A DNA stretch of 64,000 nucleotides from Halolamina sp. CBA1230 (lineage in GTDB: Archaea > Halobacteriota > Halobacteria > Halobacteriales > Haloferacaceae), in assembly GCF_002025255.2 (NCBI RefSeq), contig NZ_CP054587.1, positions 2,604,001 through 2,668,000 of the forward strand, given 5' to 3'. The notes under the pieces were generated by a model. That model was not told the DNA's origin. It did not search any database and saw nothing but the letters and a program-made list of their open reading frames with translations. A program made the translations under genes and the position numbers. Below, piece after piece: positions 16,222-24,537 of this stretch. Positions within the stretch are counted from its first letter, which is position 1. Every line of letters begins with the position of its first letter.

Positions 16222-16535
16222 CTGCGACCGCAACAGCATCTCGATGCTAGACCACTTGTGACCGCAGAGTGCCGAGCACGAGGCTCGGCACAGCCCGGAG
16301 TCCCCACCCCTCCCCCCGCGGGCGCGACGGTCGCGCCCGCGAGGCGTCCACCGCCACCGTACTGCCGCGACTGTCGGCGCGAGACGCGAGCGGCTCCGTC
16401 CGCGAGTCAGCGCGAGGGACGAGTGACTGAGCGCCAGCGAAGGAACGAGTCGGCTGGGGAGGTGTGAGGACTGTGCGGGGCGGTTGCGGTCACAAGTGGC
16501 CAACGATACTCCTGCTGTTGCTGCTCGCGGTTGCT
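16222..16535. repeat. Hairpin element copy B (complete, with terminal inverted repeats)
   Basis: The gap 16169-16626 lies between convergent genes and holds no gene. The element has inverted ends GACCACTTGTGACCGCA (16250-16266) and TGCGGTCACAAGTGGCC (16485-16501), each extended outward by GCAACAGCATC/GATACTCCTGCTGTTGC-type arms. Hairpin 1 is a perfect 9-bp stem (16269-16277 with 16283-16291, loop ACGAG). Hairpin 2 is a perfect 10-bp stem (16318-16327 with 16331-16340, loop CGG). GAGTCCCCACCCCTCC separates them, and GAGTCGGCTGGGGAGGTGTG leads to the right end. This copy serves as the reference orientation. Confidence 0.88.
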
Positions 16536-16626
16536 AACGAGCCACCAAACCACGACCAAACGAACCGACTCCCCCTGCGACACAGTCACCACGGAGAACG
16601 AACAGAGAAACGACCTAACGACTTGC

Positions 16627-17457
16627 TTACGCGAACCGCTTCCGCGCGAACCGCACCGCCAGATCCCGCACCGAATCCGGCAGGAACCGCGTCTTCACCA
16701 GCAGCTCCGCGACGGTCCCCACGGGCATCCGTGCGGGCGGGTTCGTGAGGTTTGCGGCGTCGACGATCGTCGTCGCCACGTCCTCGGGTTCGACCGCCCC
16801 CGGACCGCCACCCCCCAGCGCCTCGGTGTCCTCGAACGCCGACCAGAACCACTCGTAGGCGCCGGTGCGCTCGGTGCGGTCGGTCTCCTCGTCCGCCCGC
16901 TCGTCGAACTGCGTCCGCACCGGGCCGGGTTCGACCAGCACGGCGTCGATGTCGTGGCCCTCGACCTCCCAGCGCAGCGCGTCGGTCATCGCCTCCAGCG
17001 CGAACTTCGACCCCGCGTAGGCGCCGCCGCCGGGCACCGACACCCGCCCGGCGACCGAGGAGAGGTTCACGACCGTCCCCGCCCCGGCCTCGCGCATGTG
17101 CGGCAGCACCGCCCGCGTGAGGCGGTGCGGGCCGTAGACGTTCACCGCGAACTGGTCCTCGACGGCCTCCACGGGCACCTCCTCGGTCGGACCGAACTGG
17201 GCGTACCCCGCGTTGTTGACCAGGCAGTCGATCCGGTCCTCGTTGCGGAGCATCCGGTTCACGACGTTGCGCACGTCGCTGTCGTCGGTCACGTCGAGTT
17301 CGTCGACCACGCAGTTCTCGTGCTCGCCCAGGCCGTCGATATCGTCGGGGTCCCGGGCGGTCGCGTACACCGTCCAGCCGTCGTCGAGGAACGCCTCGGC
17401 GGTGGCGCGGCCGATGCCCGACGAACAGCCAGTGATCAACACCGTCTCCGGTCGCAT
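16627..17457 (-). CDS. Short-chain dehydrogenase/reductase (classical SDR)
   Basis: A 276-residue NAD(P)-dependent oxidoreductase. The cofactor motif TGCSSGIG is at residues 9-16, NNAGYAQFGP follows, and the catalytic serine lies in NLSSVAGRV with the tyrosine and lysine in GAYAGSKFALE. RDPDD after strand 2 suggests NADP preference. The sequence resembles the retinol dehydrogenase-like or 3-oxoacyl reductase-like SDRs often found singly in haloarchaea; the substrate is unknown. ATG 17457 fits the start of the Rossmann fold. It is separated by 68 bp from endonuclease V upstream on the same strand. Confidence 0.88.
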   Translation of the reverse strand: MRPETVLITGCSSGIGRATAEAFLDDGWTVYATARDPDDIDGLGEHENCVVDELDVTDDSDVRNVVNRMLRNEDRIDCLVNNAGYAQFGPTEEVPVEAVEDQFAVNVYGPHRLTRAVLPHMREAGAGTVVNLSSVAGRVSVPGGGAYAGSKFALEAMTDALRWEVEGHDIDAVLVEPGPVRTQFDERADEETDRTERTGAYEWFWSAFEDTEALGGGGPGAVEPEDVATTIVDAANLTNPPARMPVGTVAELLVKTRFLPDSVRDLAVRFARKRFA

Positions 17458-17525
17458 GATTACGCCGTTGGTCGGCCGAGGGTTAAGTGTGAGCAAACAG
17501 GGCCGAGAGAGCGAGCGGTCGCGAG

Positions 17526-18431
17526 CTACTCGTACTCCGCCTTCACGTCGTCGGCGTACCGATCCGCCAGCCGCGTCGGCTCCGGCAGCTTGTACCCCGC
17601 ACACAGCGCGTCGACCAGTTGGACCGTCGTCGCCGCCGAGACGCGGTGTCCGGGCGAGACGTAGAGCGGGTTGATCGACTGGGCTCGGTCCCACTGCCGG
17701 GACTGGTAGGCGTGGCCGATCACGGTTCCCTCCGGTGCCTCGACGTCCTGCTCGCGGGTCGTTTCACTCCCCGTCGCCGGCGGCCTTGCCGCCGGCTTCC
17801 TGCGGGACCTTCGGTCCCGCTCCGTTCGCTTCTCCGTGGTCTCCCGCCGGTCGACCACGCTCTCCCCTGACTCGATCGGCGTCGACCAGCCCGCGGGCCG
17901 ATCGTCCGTCGGTTCCCGGGGCGTCCCACAGAGGAGGCTCTTCGCGACGCCGATGCTCGGCAGGTCCAGCGCGACGCCGACGTGGGTCGCGATGCCGGCC
18001 TGCCGGAAGTGGATCCGGCCCGAGCCGTCGAACACCGCGAGGTCGGGATCGACGGCGAGTTCCTCGAACGCCGCGAGGATCGGTCCGCCCTCGCGGAACG
18101 CGAGCAGCCCCGGGATGTAGGGAATCTCGAGCGGCGTCACCGCGTGGGTTCGCTCGATCACGGTGCCGTCCTGGATCGCCACGATCGCCGACACCGCGCG
18201 CTCGTCGAGGAACGCCTGATCGATGCCGACGATCACCGGCGCGTCGCTGCTGCCGAGCCGCTCGTTGCCGGTGCTGTCGGCCTCGACGGGGCCGTCCACG
18301 CCCACCGTGTCGGGGTCGAACGGCAGGTCGTCGGTGAACGTCGCGGCGTCGGCGATCTCACGCTGGAGCGCCTCCATCTCTTCACGGGAGAGTTCGGGAT
18401 CGGGCCGGAACTCCGGGTGGGCGAGCTCCAC
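17526..18431 (-). CDS. nfi: Endonuclease V with an in-frame arginine-rich, hairpin-encoded insert
   Basis: Endonuclease V cleaves DNA or RNA next to deoxyinosine or inosine. The 301-residue protein has the active-site aspartate in VGIDQAF (D71), the YIPGLLAFREGG motif (105-116), a second acidic/basic site in AVFDGSGRIHFRQAGIATH, and IGVAKSLLCG. The C-terminal PLYVSPGHRVS motif is also present. Between residues about 190 and 230 is an extra basic segment. Its DNA contains two perfect palindromes (17776-17784 with 17788-17796, and 17802-17809 with 17813-17820), which encode roughly residues 204-219. The GTG start at 18431 lies 3 bp after the rhomboid stop, so the genes form an operon. Confidence 0.9.
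   Translation of the reverse strand: MELAHPEFRPDPELSREEMEALQREIADAATFTDDLPFDPDTVGVDGPVEADSTGNERLGSSDAPVIVGIDQAFLDERAVSAIVAIQDGTVIERTHAVTPLEIPYIPGLLAFREGGPILAAFEELAVDPDLAVFDGSGRIHFRQAGIATHVGVALDLPSIGVAKSLLCGTPREPTDDRPAGWSTPIESGESVVDRRETTEKRTERDRRSRRKPAARPPATGSETTREQDVEAPEGTVIGHAYQSRQWDRAQSINPLYVSPGHRVSAATTVQLVDALCAGYKLPEPTRLADRYADDVKAEYE
17776..17820. repeat. Double palindrome inside the endonuclease V gene
   Basis: Two adjacent perfect hairpins with three-base loops: GCCGGCGGC-CTT-GCCGCCGGC and, five bases later, GCGGGACC-TTC-GGTCCCGC. The reading frame passes through both. The design (8-10 bp perfect arms, three-base loop) matches the intergenic hairpins at 42638-42660 and 47860-48005. Confidence 0.85.
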
Positions 18432-18434
18432 GGC

Positions 18435-19322
18435 TCAGAACCGCCCGCCGCCGCGGCCGGGACCGCCGCCGCCACCGAACTGGAGCCGCTGGGGCGGGTC
18501 GACCTGCCCTTGGATGTAGGTGCCGTAGACGAGGCCGATCGCCAGCCCGGCGAGGTGGGCCCAGTGGGCGACGTTCCCGCCGCCCTGGAAGGCGCCGAAC
18601 CCCGACAGGAGGCTGAACGCGGCGAACCCGATCGTGAGTAGCCAGATGGGTACCGGGATGAAGAAGTAGAGGTACACCGTCAGCCCGGGGTTCAGGATGG
18701 TGAGCACGCCCATGATCGCCAGCAGCGCGCCGCTGGCGCCGAGCACGCCGACGGAGACGTTCGGGCCGACGAGCAGCATCGTCGCGCCGATCTGGGCGAG
18801 GCCGGCGGCGGCGCCGGAGACGAGGAACAGTCCGACGAAGCGCTTGGTGCCGATCCGGCGCTCGACCACCTGGCCGAAGAAGAAGATCCCGATGCTGTTG
18901 GCCGCGATGTGGACGATGCCGCCGTGGGCGAACACCGACGTGACCCACGTCCAGACGTACTCCGGGTGGCTCGACTGCAGGACGAACAGCGCGCTCTCGA
19001 CGCCGTCCATCCCGAACGCCCGGAGCCCGAGCTGGATCACCCACGTGACCCACATCAGCAGCAGGAGCACGAACGTCGCGTTGTTCCGGACGTAGCTCCG
19101 CCAGAGCGACCGGGCGCGCTCGCGGACGCCGAGTCCGCCCCCGCGGCCCGTACTGGTGTCACGCTCCTCGGCCTGGTTGAACACACCGACGGGGTCGTCC
19201 CACTCCAGCCCCGGGCAGTCGTGGTTCTCCGGGAGCCGGTGTTCCGCACAGAACGAGCCGCCACACCGTCGGCACTCGTACGGCATGTTCTCTTGCTTGC
19301 CACACTCGTCGCAGGTCGCCAT
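18435..19322 (-). CDS. Rhomboid-family intramembrane serine protease with N-terminal AN1-type zinc finger
   Basis: A 295-residue membrane protease. Residues 1-36 form a C/H-rich AN1-like finger (C4, C7, C17, C20, C25, H28, H34, C36), which may recruit substrates or ubiquitin-like proteins. Six or so membrane helices follow from about residue 83. Rhomboid motifs are HIAANSIG (H138, N142), the catalytic serine in GASGA (S198) and the catalytic histidine in AHWAHLAG (H256 or H253). A glycine-rich tail closes the protein. ATG 19322 is set by the finger. It leads the operon with endonuclease V (3 bp gap). Confidence 0.92.
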   Translation of the reverse strand: MATCDECGKQENMPYECRRCGGSFCAEHRLPENHDCPGLEWDDPVGVFNQAEERDTSTGRGGGLGVRERARSLWRSYVRNNATFVLLLLMWVTWVIQLGLRAFGMDGVESALFVLQSSHPEYVWTWVTSVFAHGGIVHIAANSIGIFFFGQVVERRIGTKRFVGLFLVSGAAAGLAQIGATMLLVGPNVSVGVLGASGALLAIMGVLTILNPGLTVYLYFFIPVPIWLLTIGFAAFSLLSGFGAFQGGGNVAHWAHLAGLAIGLVYGTYIQGQVDPPQRLQFGGGGGPGRGGGRF

Positions 19323-19371
19323 TACGCCGGGGTTGGCGGGGGCGGCTAATAGGTCTGGGGCTCTCGGCCCG

Positions 19372-21756
19372 CTACAGATGCTTGCGCAGGTAGCGGTACG
19401 GCGCGAACAGCGCCTCACCGATCCGGCCCCGGTAGCCGCCGGCCGCCGCGGTCGCGTAGACGATCACCGGCACGCCCCGCTCCTCGGCCAGCGACACCGC
19501 GCGGTCGGTGGTGGAGCCGAACACCCACTGGCGCAGGAACCGCGTCCGGCTCGCGCCGACGACCAGCGTCGCGTCGTGCTCGGCCGCCTGGTCGACCAGC
19601 GTCGCCGCGATGTTCTCGCCCGTGAGCGTGTGAACGTGGACGTCCTCGTCGTCGTCGAACACCGCGAGCGTCGGCTCGACGTCCTCGGCCATCCCGCTCT
19701 CGCCCTCGGGTTCGACGCTGACCACGTCGATCCGGCTCCCCACGTCGGCCAGCCGTTCGGCCAGATCCAGCAGCGCGTTGTGGTGGGGGCCGCCGCCGGC
19801 GCCGATGGTGACCCGCGAGAGATCCTCCGGCGTGTCGCCCCACCCCCCGACGAACAGCGTGTCACACGGCGCCTCGTACTCGACTTTCTCGGTGATGTGG
19901 GGGTTGTCCTCGGGGATCCCCATCAGGATCCGGTCGACCTCGTCGTCGCGGGCGGTCTGGAGGATGTCGAACGCGACGTCCTTCGAGACATGCCCCTCCG
20001 CGAGCAGGTCCGCCGACACGTCGCCCTCGATCTCCGCGAGGTCGGATTCGAGCTCGCGCATCCGCTCCTCGGCCGTGTCGAGGAACGCGGTGGAGTCCGC
20101 CTGGTCGGGGACGTTCACCGTGTTGAGCACTTTCACGACCGGCGTCCCGTCGTGGAGCTCGCCGATCCGGGCGGCCAGGCGCGCGTGGTCGACCGCCCGA
20201 TCCAGCCTGTTGATCGGTACCAGCACCGTGAAGCGGTCGTCGACGCTCGGGAGCGCGTGGCCCTGCCCGCCGTCGCCGATGGAGCCGACCACCTGCCGCT
20301 CGCTCGCGGCCTCCTCGACCAGTTCGTCGGCCTCGGGGGCGCCACCCCAGAGCAGGTAGGCGACGACGACCAGCAGCGTGAGCCCGATGCCGATGATCAC
20401 GCCGAGCGTCGGCAGCTTGTACACCAGCGCGAGATTGGCGATCACGCCGAGGATCGGCAGGTACGGGACGAGCGGCATCTCGAACCCCCGGGTGAGGTCG
20501 GAGTCGTTCCGCCGCGAGTAGATCAGCGCGATGTTGACCACCGACAGCGGTATGAGGAGGTTGAACGTCGCGAACCCGGTCAGCGGGTTCAGACCGAGCG
20601 CCGCCCACTGGAGCCCCACCGAGAGCGGGTCGAGGCTGAACGACGGGACGAGTATCTGCCCGAGCAGCCCGTGGTGACCGAACAGCGTGATGAACACGAA
20701 GATCAGCCCCGCGATGACGGCCGTCGCGCTCCAGACCGAGAAAAAGGGCGTCCCGTAGTCGGGATGAATGCGGGAGAACTTCCGGGGGGCGTCGCCCTGC
20801 CGCCCCATCAGCGAGCCGATCCCCGAGGCCGCAAGGATCGACGCGTTCGACGCCGACACCATCGAGAACACCGCGCCCGCGACGATCAGCAGCTGGCCGA
20901 ACGGGCCGAGGAACGCGGCTGCGACTTTCCCCATCGCGGTTTCGCCGGCCTGCAGCACCTCGCCGCGTGGCTGGCCCGCGATGGTTTCGGGGGTGTTCAC
21001 CATCGCGATGATGACGAACGTGTACAGCACGGTGACCGTGACGATCGAAGCCGCGATCGCTTTCGGCACCGTGTTCTTCGGGTCGATGATCTCGCCGGCC
21101 GAGGCCGCGATCGCCGAGAAGCCGAAGAACGTGATGAAGGCCAGCGCGGCCACCGAGAGGATGTCGGTCGACTGGCCGATCACGCTGCCGAAGCCGCCCG
21201 TGAACGTCGCCGTCGCCTGGCTCGGCCCGGCGAACTGGATCGCGCCGCCGATGAACACGAACAGCACCGCCACCTTCGCCGCCGTGACGACGACCTGGAA
21301 GGTGCCGGACTCCTCGGTCCCGCGGGCGTTCAGCGTTCCGAGAAGGACTGCGGCGGCGATGCCGACGCTTCCGTGGGGGAGCACCGATCCGACCGACTCC
21401 GGGAGGATGAACAGGAAGAACCACTCGTCCATCGTCGCGAGGTAGAAGGCGGTCGTTCCCGTGTACCCCAGGAACAGCGACGCGCCGATCGCGTAGGTCA
21501 ACAGGTCCCGGTCCTCGAACGTCCGGGAGGAGAACAGGTAGCCGCCGCCGTTCTCGGAGTAGATCGACGCGAACTCCGAGTACGCCGCGGCGGTGATGCT
21601 CGCGACTAGCGCCGCGATCACGAAGGCGATGACGGCGCTGGATCCGATCCGGTAGACTGCGGTCCCGGACAGCGAGAAGATCCCCGCTGCGATCATCGTC
21701 CCCAGCCCCAGCGCGAACGCGACACGGAAGCCAAGCGTACGAGTGCGCTCTACCAC
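19372..21756 (-). CDS. APC-superfamily amino acid transporter fused to two UspA-like domains
   Basis: A 794-residue protein with a GTG start at 21756. Residues 1 to about 480 form a 12-helix amino acid/polyamine antiporter fold, beginning with LGFRVAFALGLGTMIAAGIFSLSG, a typical APC helix 1 with the GxG substrate motif. Two cytosolic universal-stress-protein domains follow (about 505-640 and 650-790), the second with VVGASRTRFLRQWVFGSTTDRAV, an ATP-binding-like G-x-G-x9-G(S/T) pattern. The Usp part probably senses nucleotide or stress state. This domain fusion is common in haloarchaea. The gene stands alone between the rhomboid and halolysin genes. Confidence 0.92.
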   Translation of the reverse strand: MVERTRTLGFRVAFALGLGTMIAAGIFSLSGTAVYRIGSSAVIAFVIAALVASITAAAYSEFASIYSENGGGYLFSSRTFEDRDLLTYAIGASLFLGYTGTTAFYLATMDEWFFLFILPESVGSVLPHGSVGIAAAVLLGTLNARGTEESGTFQVVVTAAKVAVLFVFIGGAIQFAGPSQATATFTGGFGSVIGQSTDILSVAALAFITFFGFSAIAASAGEIIDPKNTVPKAIAASIVTVTVLYTFVIIAMVNTPETIAGQPRGEVLQAGETAMGKVAAAFLGPFGQLLIVAGAVFSMVSASNASILAASGIGSLMGRQGDAPRKFSRIHPDYGTPFFSVWSATAVIAGLIFVFITLFGHHGLLGQILVPSFSLDPLSVGLQWAALGLNPLTGFATFNLLIPLSVVNIALIYSRRNDSDLTRGFEMPLVPYLPILGVIANLALVYKLPTLGVIIGIGLTLLVVVAYLLWGGAPEADELVEEAASERQVVGSIGDGGQGHALPSVDDRFTVLVPINRLDRAVDHARLAARIGELHDGTPVVKVLNTVNVPDQADSTAFLDTAEERMRELESDLAEIEGDVSADLLAEGHVSKDVAFDILQTARDDEVDRILMGIPEDNPHITEKVEYEAPCDTLFVGGWGDTPEDLSRVTIGAGGGPHHNALLDLAERLADVGSRIDVVSVEPEGESGMAEDVEPTLAVFDDDEDVHVHTLTGENIAATLVDQAAEHDATLVVGASRTRFLRQWVFGSTTDRAVSLAEERGVPVIVYATAAAGGYRGRIGEALFAPYRYLRKHL

Positions 21757-21923
21757 GTTAGACCACCCGTTCGATCGGGGGCGGCGGCATGAGCCACGTC
21801 TCGTGGCGTCACGAACATACCACTAATCCTCAGGTAGCGAGGAAAAAATCCATCGGGTGGCGGACGGCATGACGGATATCTAACCCGTCCGCCGACCGTG
21901 CTGCGGTCGGGTCGACTGTGGCG

Positions 21924-23519
21924 TTACCGGTACTCCGTCACCGTCACTGTGTAGCTCCCCGACCCGGTGTAGGAGTCCACGTCGATCTGGAGCTCCGTGG
22001 AGTCGTCGGGGCTGTCGATCACGACCGTCTCCTGGCTGTTCGCGGTGTAGGAGGCGTAGTCGTAGTCGTTCGGCGACGCGTTCTGCGTGGTCCCCGTGTT
22101 GACGTAGAGGTCGAAGTCGGCGTCCGCGGGGCCGTCGAGTTCGATCACGACCTGCGAGGGGCTGTCGTAGCTCCACGCGTAGCTGTAGTCGTCGTAGTCC
22201 CAGTACCCCGTGAGGCTCCCGCTGACGGAGGCCGAGGTGGAGTCGCCGTCGCCGCCGTCGCCCCCGTCGTCACCATCGTCACCGTCGTCGCTGCCGGGTT
22301 CGGTGGTGACCGCCGCCGCGGCGTCGACCTGCCCGCTGCCCTGCTGGCTCTCCGGGAGGCCGATGTCGGCGGCCGTGTTTTTGAGGTGGTTCCGCAGGTC
22401 GGCGTTCGAGAGGTCCCACTGGGCGAGCGCGAGGCCGGCGACGCCGGAGACCACCGGACAGGCCATCGAGGTGCCCGAGAGCTGTTCGTAGCTCCCGCGG
22501 GCCCCCGTCGTCGTCGAGTACACGTCGACGCCCGGCGCGGCGAGTTCGACCGAGTCGCCGTACTGGGAGAACGACGCGAGGTTCTCGCTGTCGTCGACCG
22601 CCGAGACCGCGAGACACTCCGAGTACGCCGCGGGGTAGGAGACCGACGCGGAGCCGTTGTTCCCCGCCGCTGCGACGACGAGCGCGCCGTTGTTGGTGGC
22701 GTAGCTCACCGCGTTCTTCATCGTCTCGGTGTACCCGCCGCCGCCGAGGCTGAGGTTGATCACGTCGGCGCCCTGGTCGGCGGCCCACTGGACCGCGTCC
22801 GCGATGTCGGCGGTGGAGCCGCGGCCGCTCTCGTCCAGCGCGCGGCCGTTGATCAGCGTGGAGTTCCCCTGGCCGGCGACGCCAGTGTCGTTGTCGACGA
22901 CCGCGGCCGCACAGCCGGAGACGTGGGTCGCGTGGTACTCGGTCTGTGTGTCGTCCGGCGCCGGGTCGGAGTCGCCGTCGGCGAAGTCACGCCCGGGGTC
23001 CGAGGCGTAGTTGCCCGCGAGATCCGGGTGGTCGTACTGTGCGCCGGTGTCGACGACGGCGATCGTCACGTCCGAACTGCCGAACGTGGTGTCCCACGCC
23101 GACGGCGCGTTCACCTGCTCGGGCGCGTACTGGCTGCCGAACTGCGGGTCGTTCGGCGTCGCGAGCGACTCGTAGGTCGCGTTCTCCTCGGCGTACTTGA
23201 CGTGGTCTTTCTTCGTGACCGCCTCGATGAAGTTCTCCTTCGCGACGTCGGCGGCCTGACTCGGGAACTCCACCGCGACGTACTGTAGCGTCTCGTTGGT
23301 GTGGACGACTTCGGCGTTGCCCGGCACGGCACTCGTGACTGCCTGCTCGGTGTTGTCGGCCGTCGCGGAGACGCCGACCAGGATCTCCTCCTTCTTCGGC
23401 CCGGCACCACGACCCGGCGTCGCGGAGCTCACGCCCGCGAACCCCGCGGCGGCGCCCAGCGCGCCGATACCTTTCAGAACGCTTCGCCGTCCTCGCTGTG
23501 TCTCGTCACCGTTTAACAT
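21924..23519 (-). CDS. Halolysin-like extracellular serine protease (S8 family), Tat-secreted
   Basis: A 531-residue subtilase. The Tat signal has RRSVLKG at 11-17, then a hydrophobic core and a propeptide (about 40-115, I9-like). The catalytic triad is D157 (VVDTGAQ), H196 (HATHVSG) and S351 (GTSMACP), with the oxyanion asparagine in AAAGNNG (N287). After an acidic GDDGDDGGDGG linker (about 414-430) comes a pre-peptidase C-terminal beta-domain, as in halolysins. It acts outside the cell after propeptide removal. A TATA-like AATATATATCC at 23546-23556 lies 27-37 bp upstream of the ATG, so the mRNA is probably leaderless. Confidence 0.95.
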   Translation of the reverse strand: MLNGDETQRGRRSVLKGIGALGAAAGFAGVSSATPGRGAGPKKEEILVGVSATADNTEQAVTSAVPGNAEVVHTNETLQYVAVEFPSQAADVAKENFIEAVTKKDHVKYAEENATYESLATPNDPQFGSQYAPEQVNAPSAWDTTFGSSDVTIAVVDTGAQYDHPDLAGNYASDPGRDFADGDSDPAPDDTQTEYHATHVSGCAAAVVDNDTGVAGQGNSTLINGRALDESGRGSTADIADAVQWAADQGADVINLSLGGGGYTETMKNAVSYATNNGALVVAAAGNNGSASVSYPAAYSECLAVSAVDDSENLASFSQYGDSVELAAPGVDVYSTTTGARGSYEQLSGTSMACPVVSGVAGLALAQWDLSNADLRNHLKNTAADIGLPESQQGSGQVDAAAAVTTEPGSDDGDDGDDGGDGGDGDSTSASVSGSLTGYWDYDDYSYAWSYDSPSQVVIELDGPADADFDLYVNTGTTQNASPNDYDYASYTANSQETVVIDSPDDSTELQIDVDSYTGSGSYTVTVTEYR

Positions 23520-23545
23520 GGCGCGCTATCATAACTGAGGATCGG

Positions 23546-23556
23546 ATATATATTAC
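23546..23556 (-). promoter_or_regulatory. TATA box of the halolysin gene
   Basis: An A/T-only core (TATATAT) stands out from the GC-rich surroundings, 27-37 bp upstream of the halolysin ATG. Confidence 0.55.
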
Positions 23557-23683
23557 TATCGGTATAGCATGGATATTTCTTTTTGGGGAGTAAATAGTTC
23601 CCTTCCGTGGCGTTCGATCATCAGAATCAGGGGTGATCACCGGTTCCCGGAAGCGATATCCCGGGGCGGGCGCAGGGACGGAT

Positions 23684-24130
23684 ATGGACTGGCTGGGGCG
23701 GCTGTTCGGCGATCGGCGCGAGGGGGTCGCGCTGTTCGTTGACGGGCCGAACGTGTTGCGCGAGGAGTTCGACGTGGATCTGGACGACGTGCGCGCGGCC
23801 GCGGCGGCGTCGGGCCGGGTCGTCACGGCGCGGCTCTACCTGAACGAGCAGGCGCCGGGGAGTCTGATCCGGGCGGCGGAGGCCCACGGGTTCGAGGTGA
23901 TCACCACCAGCGGCGACGTCGACGTGAAACTCGCCGTCGACGTCTCCGAGTTCGTGCTCCGGAACCGCGTCCGGACGATCGCGATCGCGTCGCGGGACAC
24001 GGACTTCAAGCCCGCGCTGGAGCTGGCGGGCCGGGAAGGTGTGCGGACGCTGGCGATCGCGCCGGGGAGCCACGGGCGTTCGGACGCGCTGCGGAGCACG
24101 GCGGACGAGAGCGTGACGCTGGAGGAGTAG
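23684..24130 (+). CDS. NYN/PIN-like domain protein (LabA/DUF88-related), probable RNase
   Basis: A 148-residue protein with the NYN nuclease fold. The first acidic residue is in ALFVDGPN (D20), the second in TSGDVDVKLAVD and the third in IASRDTDFKPAL, which matches the acidic triad of NYN/PIN domain RNases. No extra domain is present. ATG 23684 is chosen over an upstream in-frame ATG because MDWLGRLFG fits the family start. It diverges from halolysin and is followed by a hairpin-rich element with no gene. The RNA target is unknown. Confidence 0.82.
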   Translation: MDWLGRLFGDRREGVALFVDGPNVLREEFDVDLDDVRAAAAASGRVVTARLYLNEQAPGSLIRAAEAHGFEVITTSGDVDVKLAVDVSEFVLRNRVRTIAIASRDTDFKPALELAGREGVRTLAIAPGSHGRSDALRSTADESVTLEE

Positions 24131-24133
24131 GCT

Positions 24134-24434
24134 GATTCTCTGCGGATTCTGATTGGCTGTGCGGTGGCGCGAAGCGCGAGCGGCGACGGCCGCGCCTCAG
24201 CGCGAGGTCCTCGTGAGCGGAGCGAACGAGGGCACGAGAGAGCTTGCTCTCTCGGAGGACGAACGAGCGAACGGACGTGAGCGAGTGAGTCGGTTGGGGA
24301 GGTTCGTGGGCTGTGCGGGCGGGACTGAAAGGGGCTGGCTGCTCCGGGAAGGCGGGCGACGCAAGCACCGGAGCGAAGCGAGGAGCGTAGCGAGCCCCCC
24401 GACCGGAGCAGCCAGGGGCTTTCACGGTGTTGCT
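24134..24434. repeat. Hairpin element copy C (lacks GACCACTTG ends; has the GGGACTGAAAGG module)
   Basis: The gap 24131-24537 has no gene. Its left half shares GAGTCGGTTGGGGAGGTTCGTGGGC with the core of copies B and E (read from about 24287) and holds the palindrome CGAGAGAGC-TT-GCTCTCTCG (24235-24254). The right half is a module from GGGACTGAAAGGGGCTGG (24321-24338) to AGGGGCTTTCACGGTGTTG (24414-24432). Its ends pair through a perfect 13-bp stem (24335-24347 with 24403-24415). The same module is found in copy E with a different stem. Confidence 0.8.
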
Positions 24435-24537
24435 GACCCAGTCAGTCGAACACGAGGGAGTTCGAAAGCTCGAAAACCTGTGGACGAAGAAGAACCGCTC
24501 CGATACGCCTTTCTCAGTCCCCCACCCACCCAGAGCC

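Noticed and set aside
16222-16535. Retron or group II intron
   Set aside because: The structured element has terminal inverted repeats, but no reverse transcriptase is encoded here or nearby, and intron domain V features are not seen.
19156-21609. A plus-strand frame of about 800 codons opposite the APC-UspA transporter
   Set aside because: Antisense shadow; the opposite strand has full transporter and Usp motifs.
24427-24537. ATG 24427 as the start of the XRE-type regulator
   Set aside because: The added 37 residues are encoded just after the repeat element, have no regulator-like sequence, and place the TATA-like element inside the gene.
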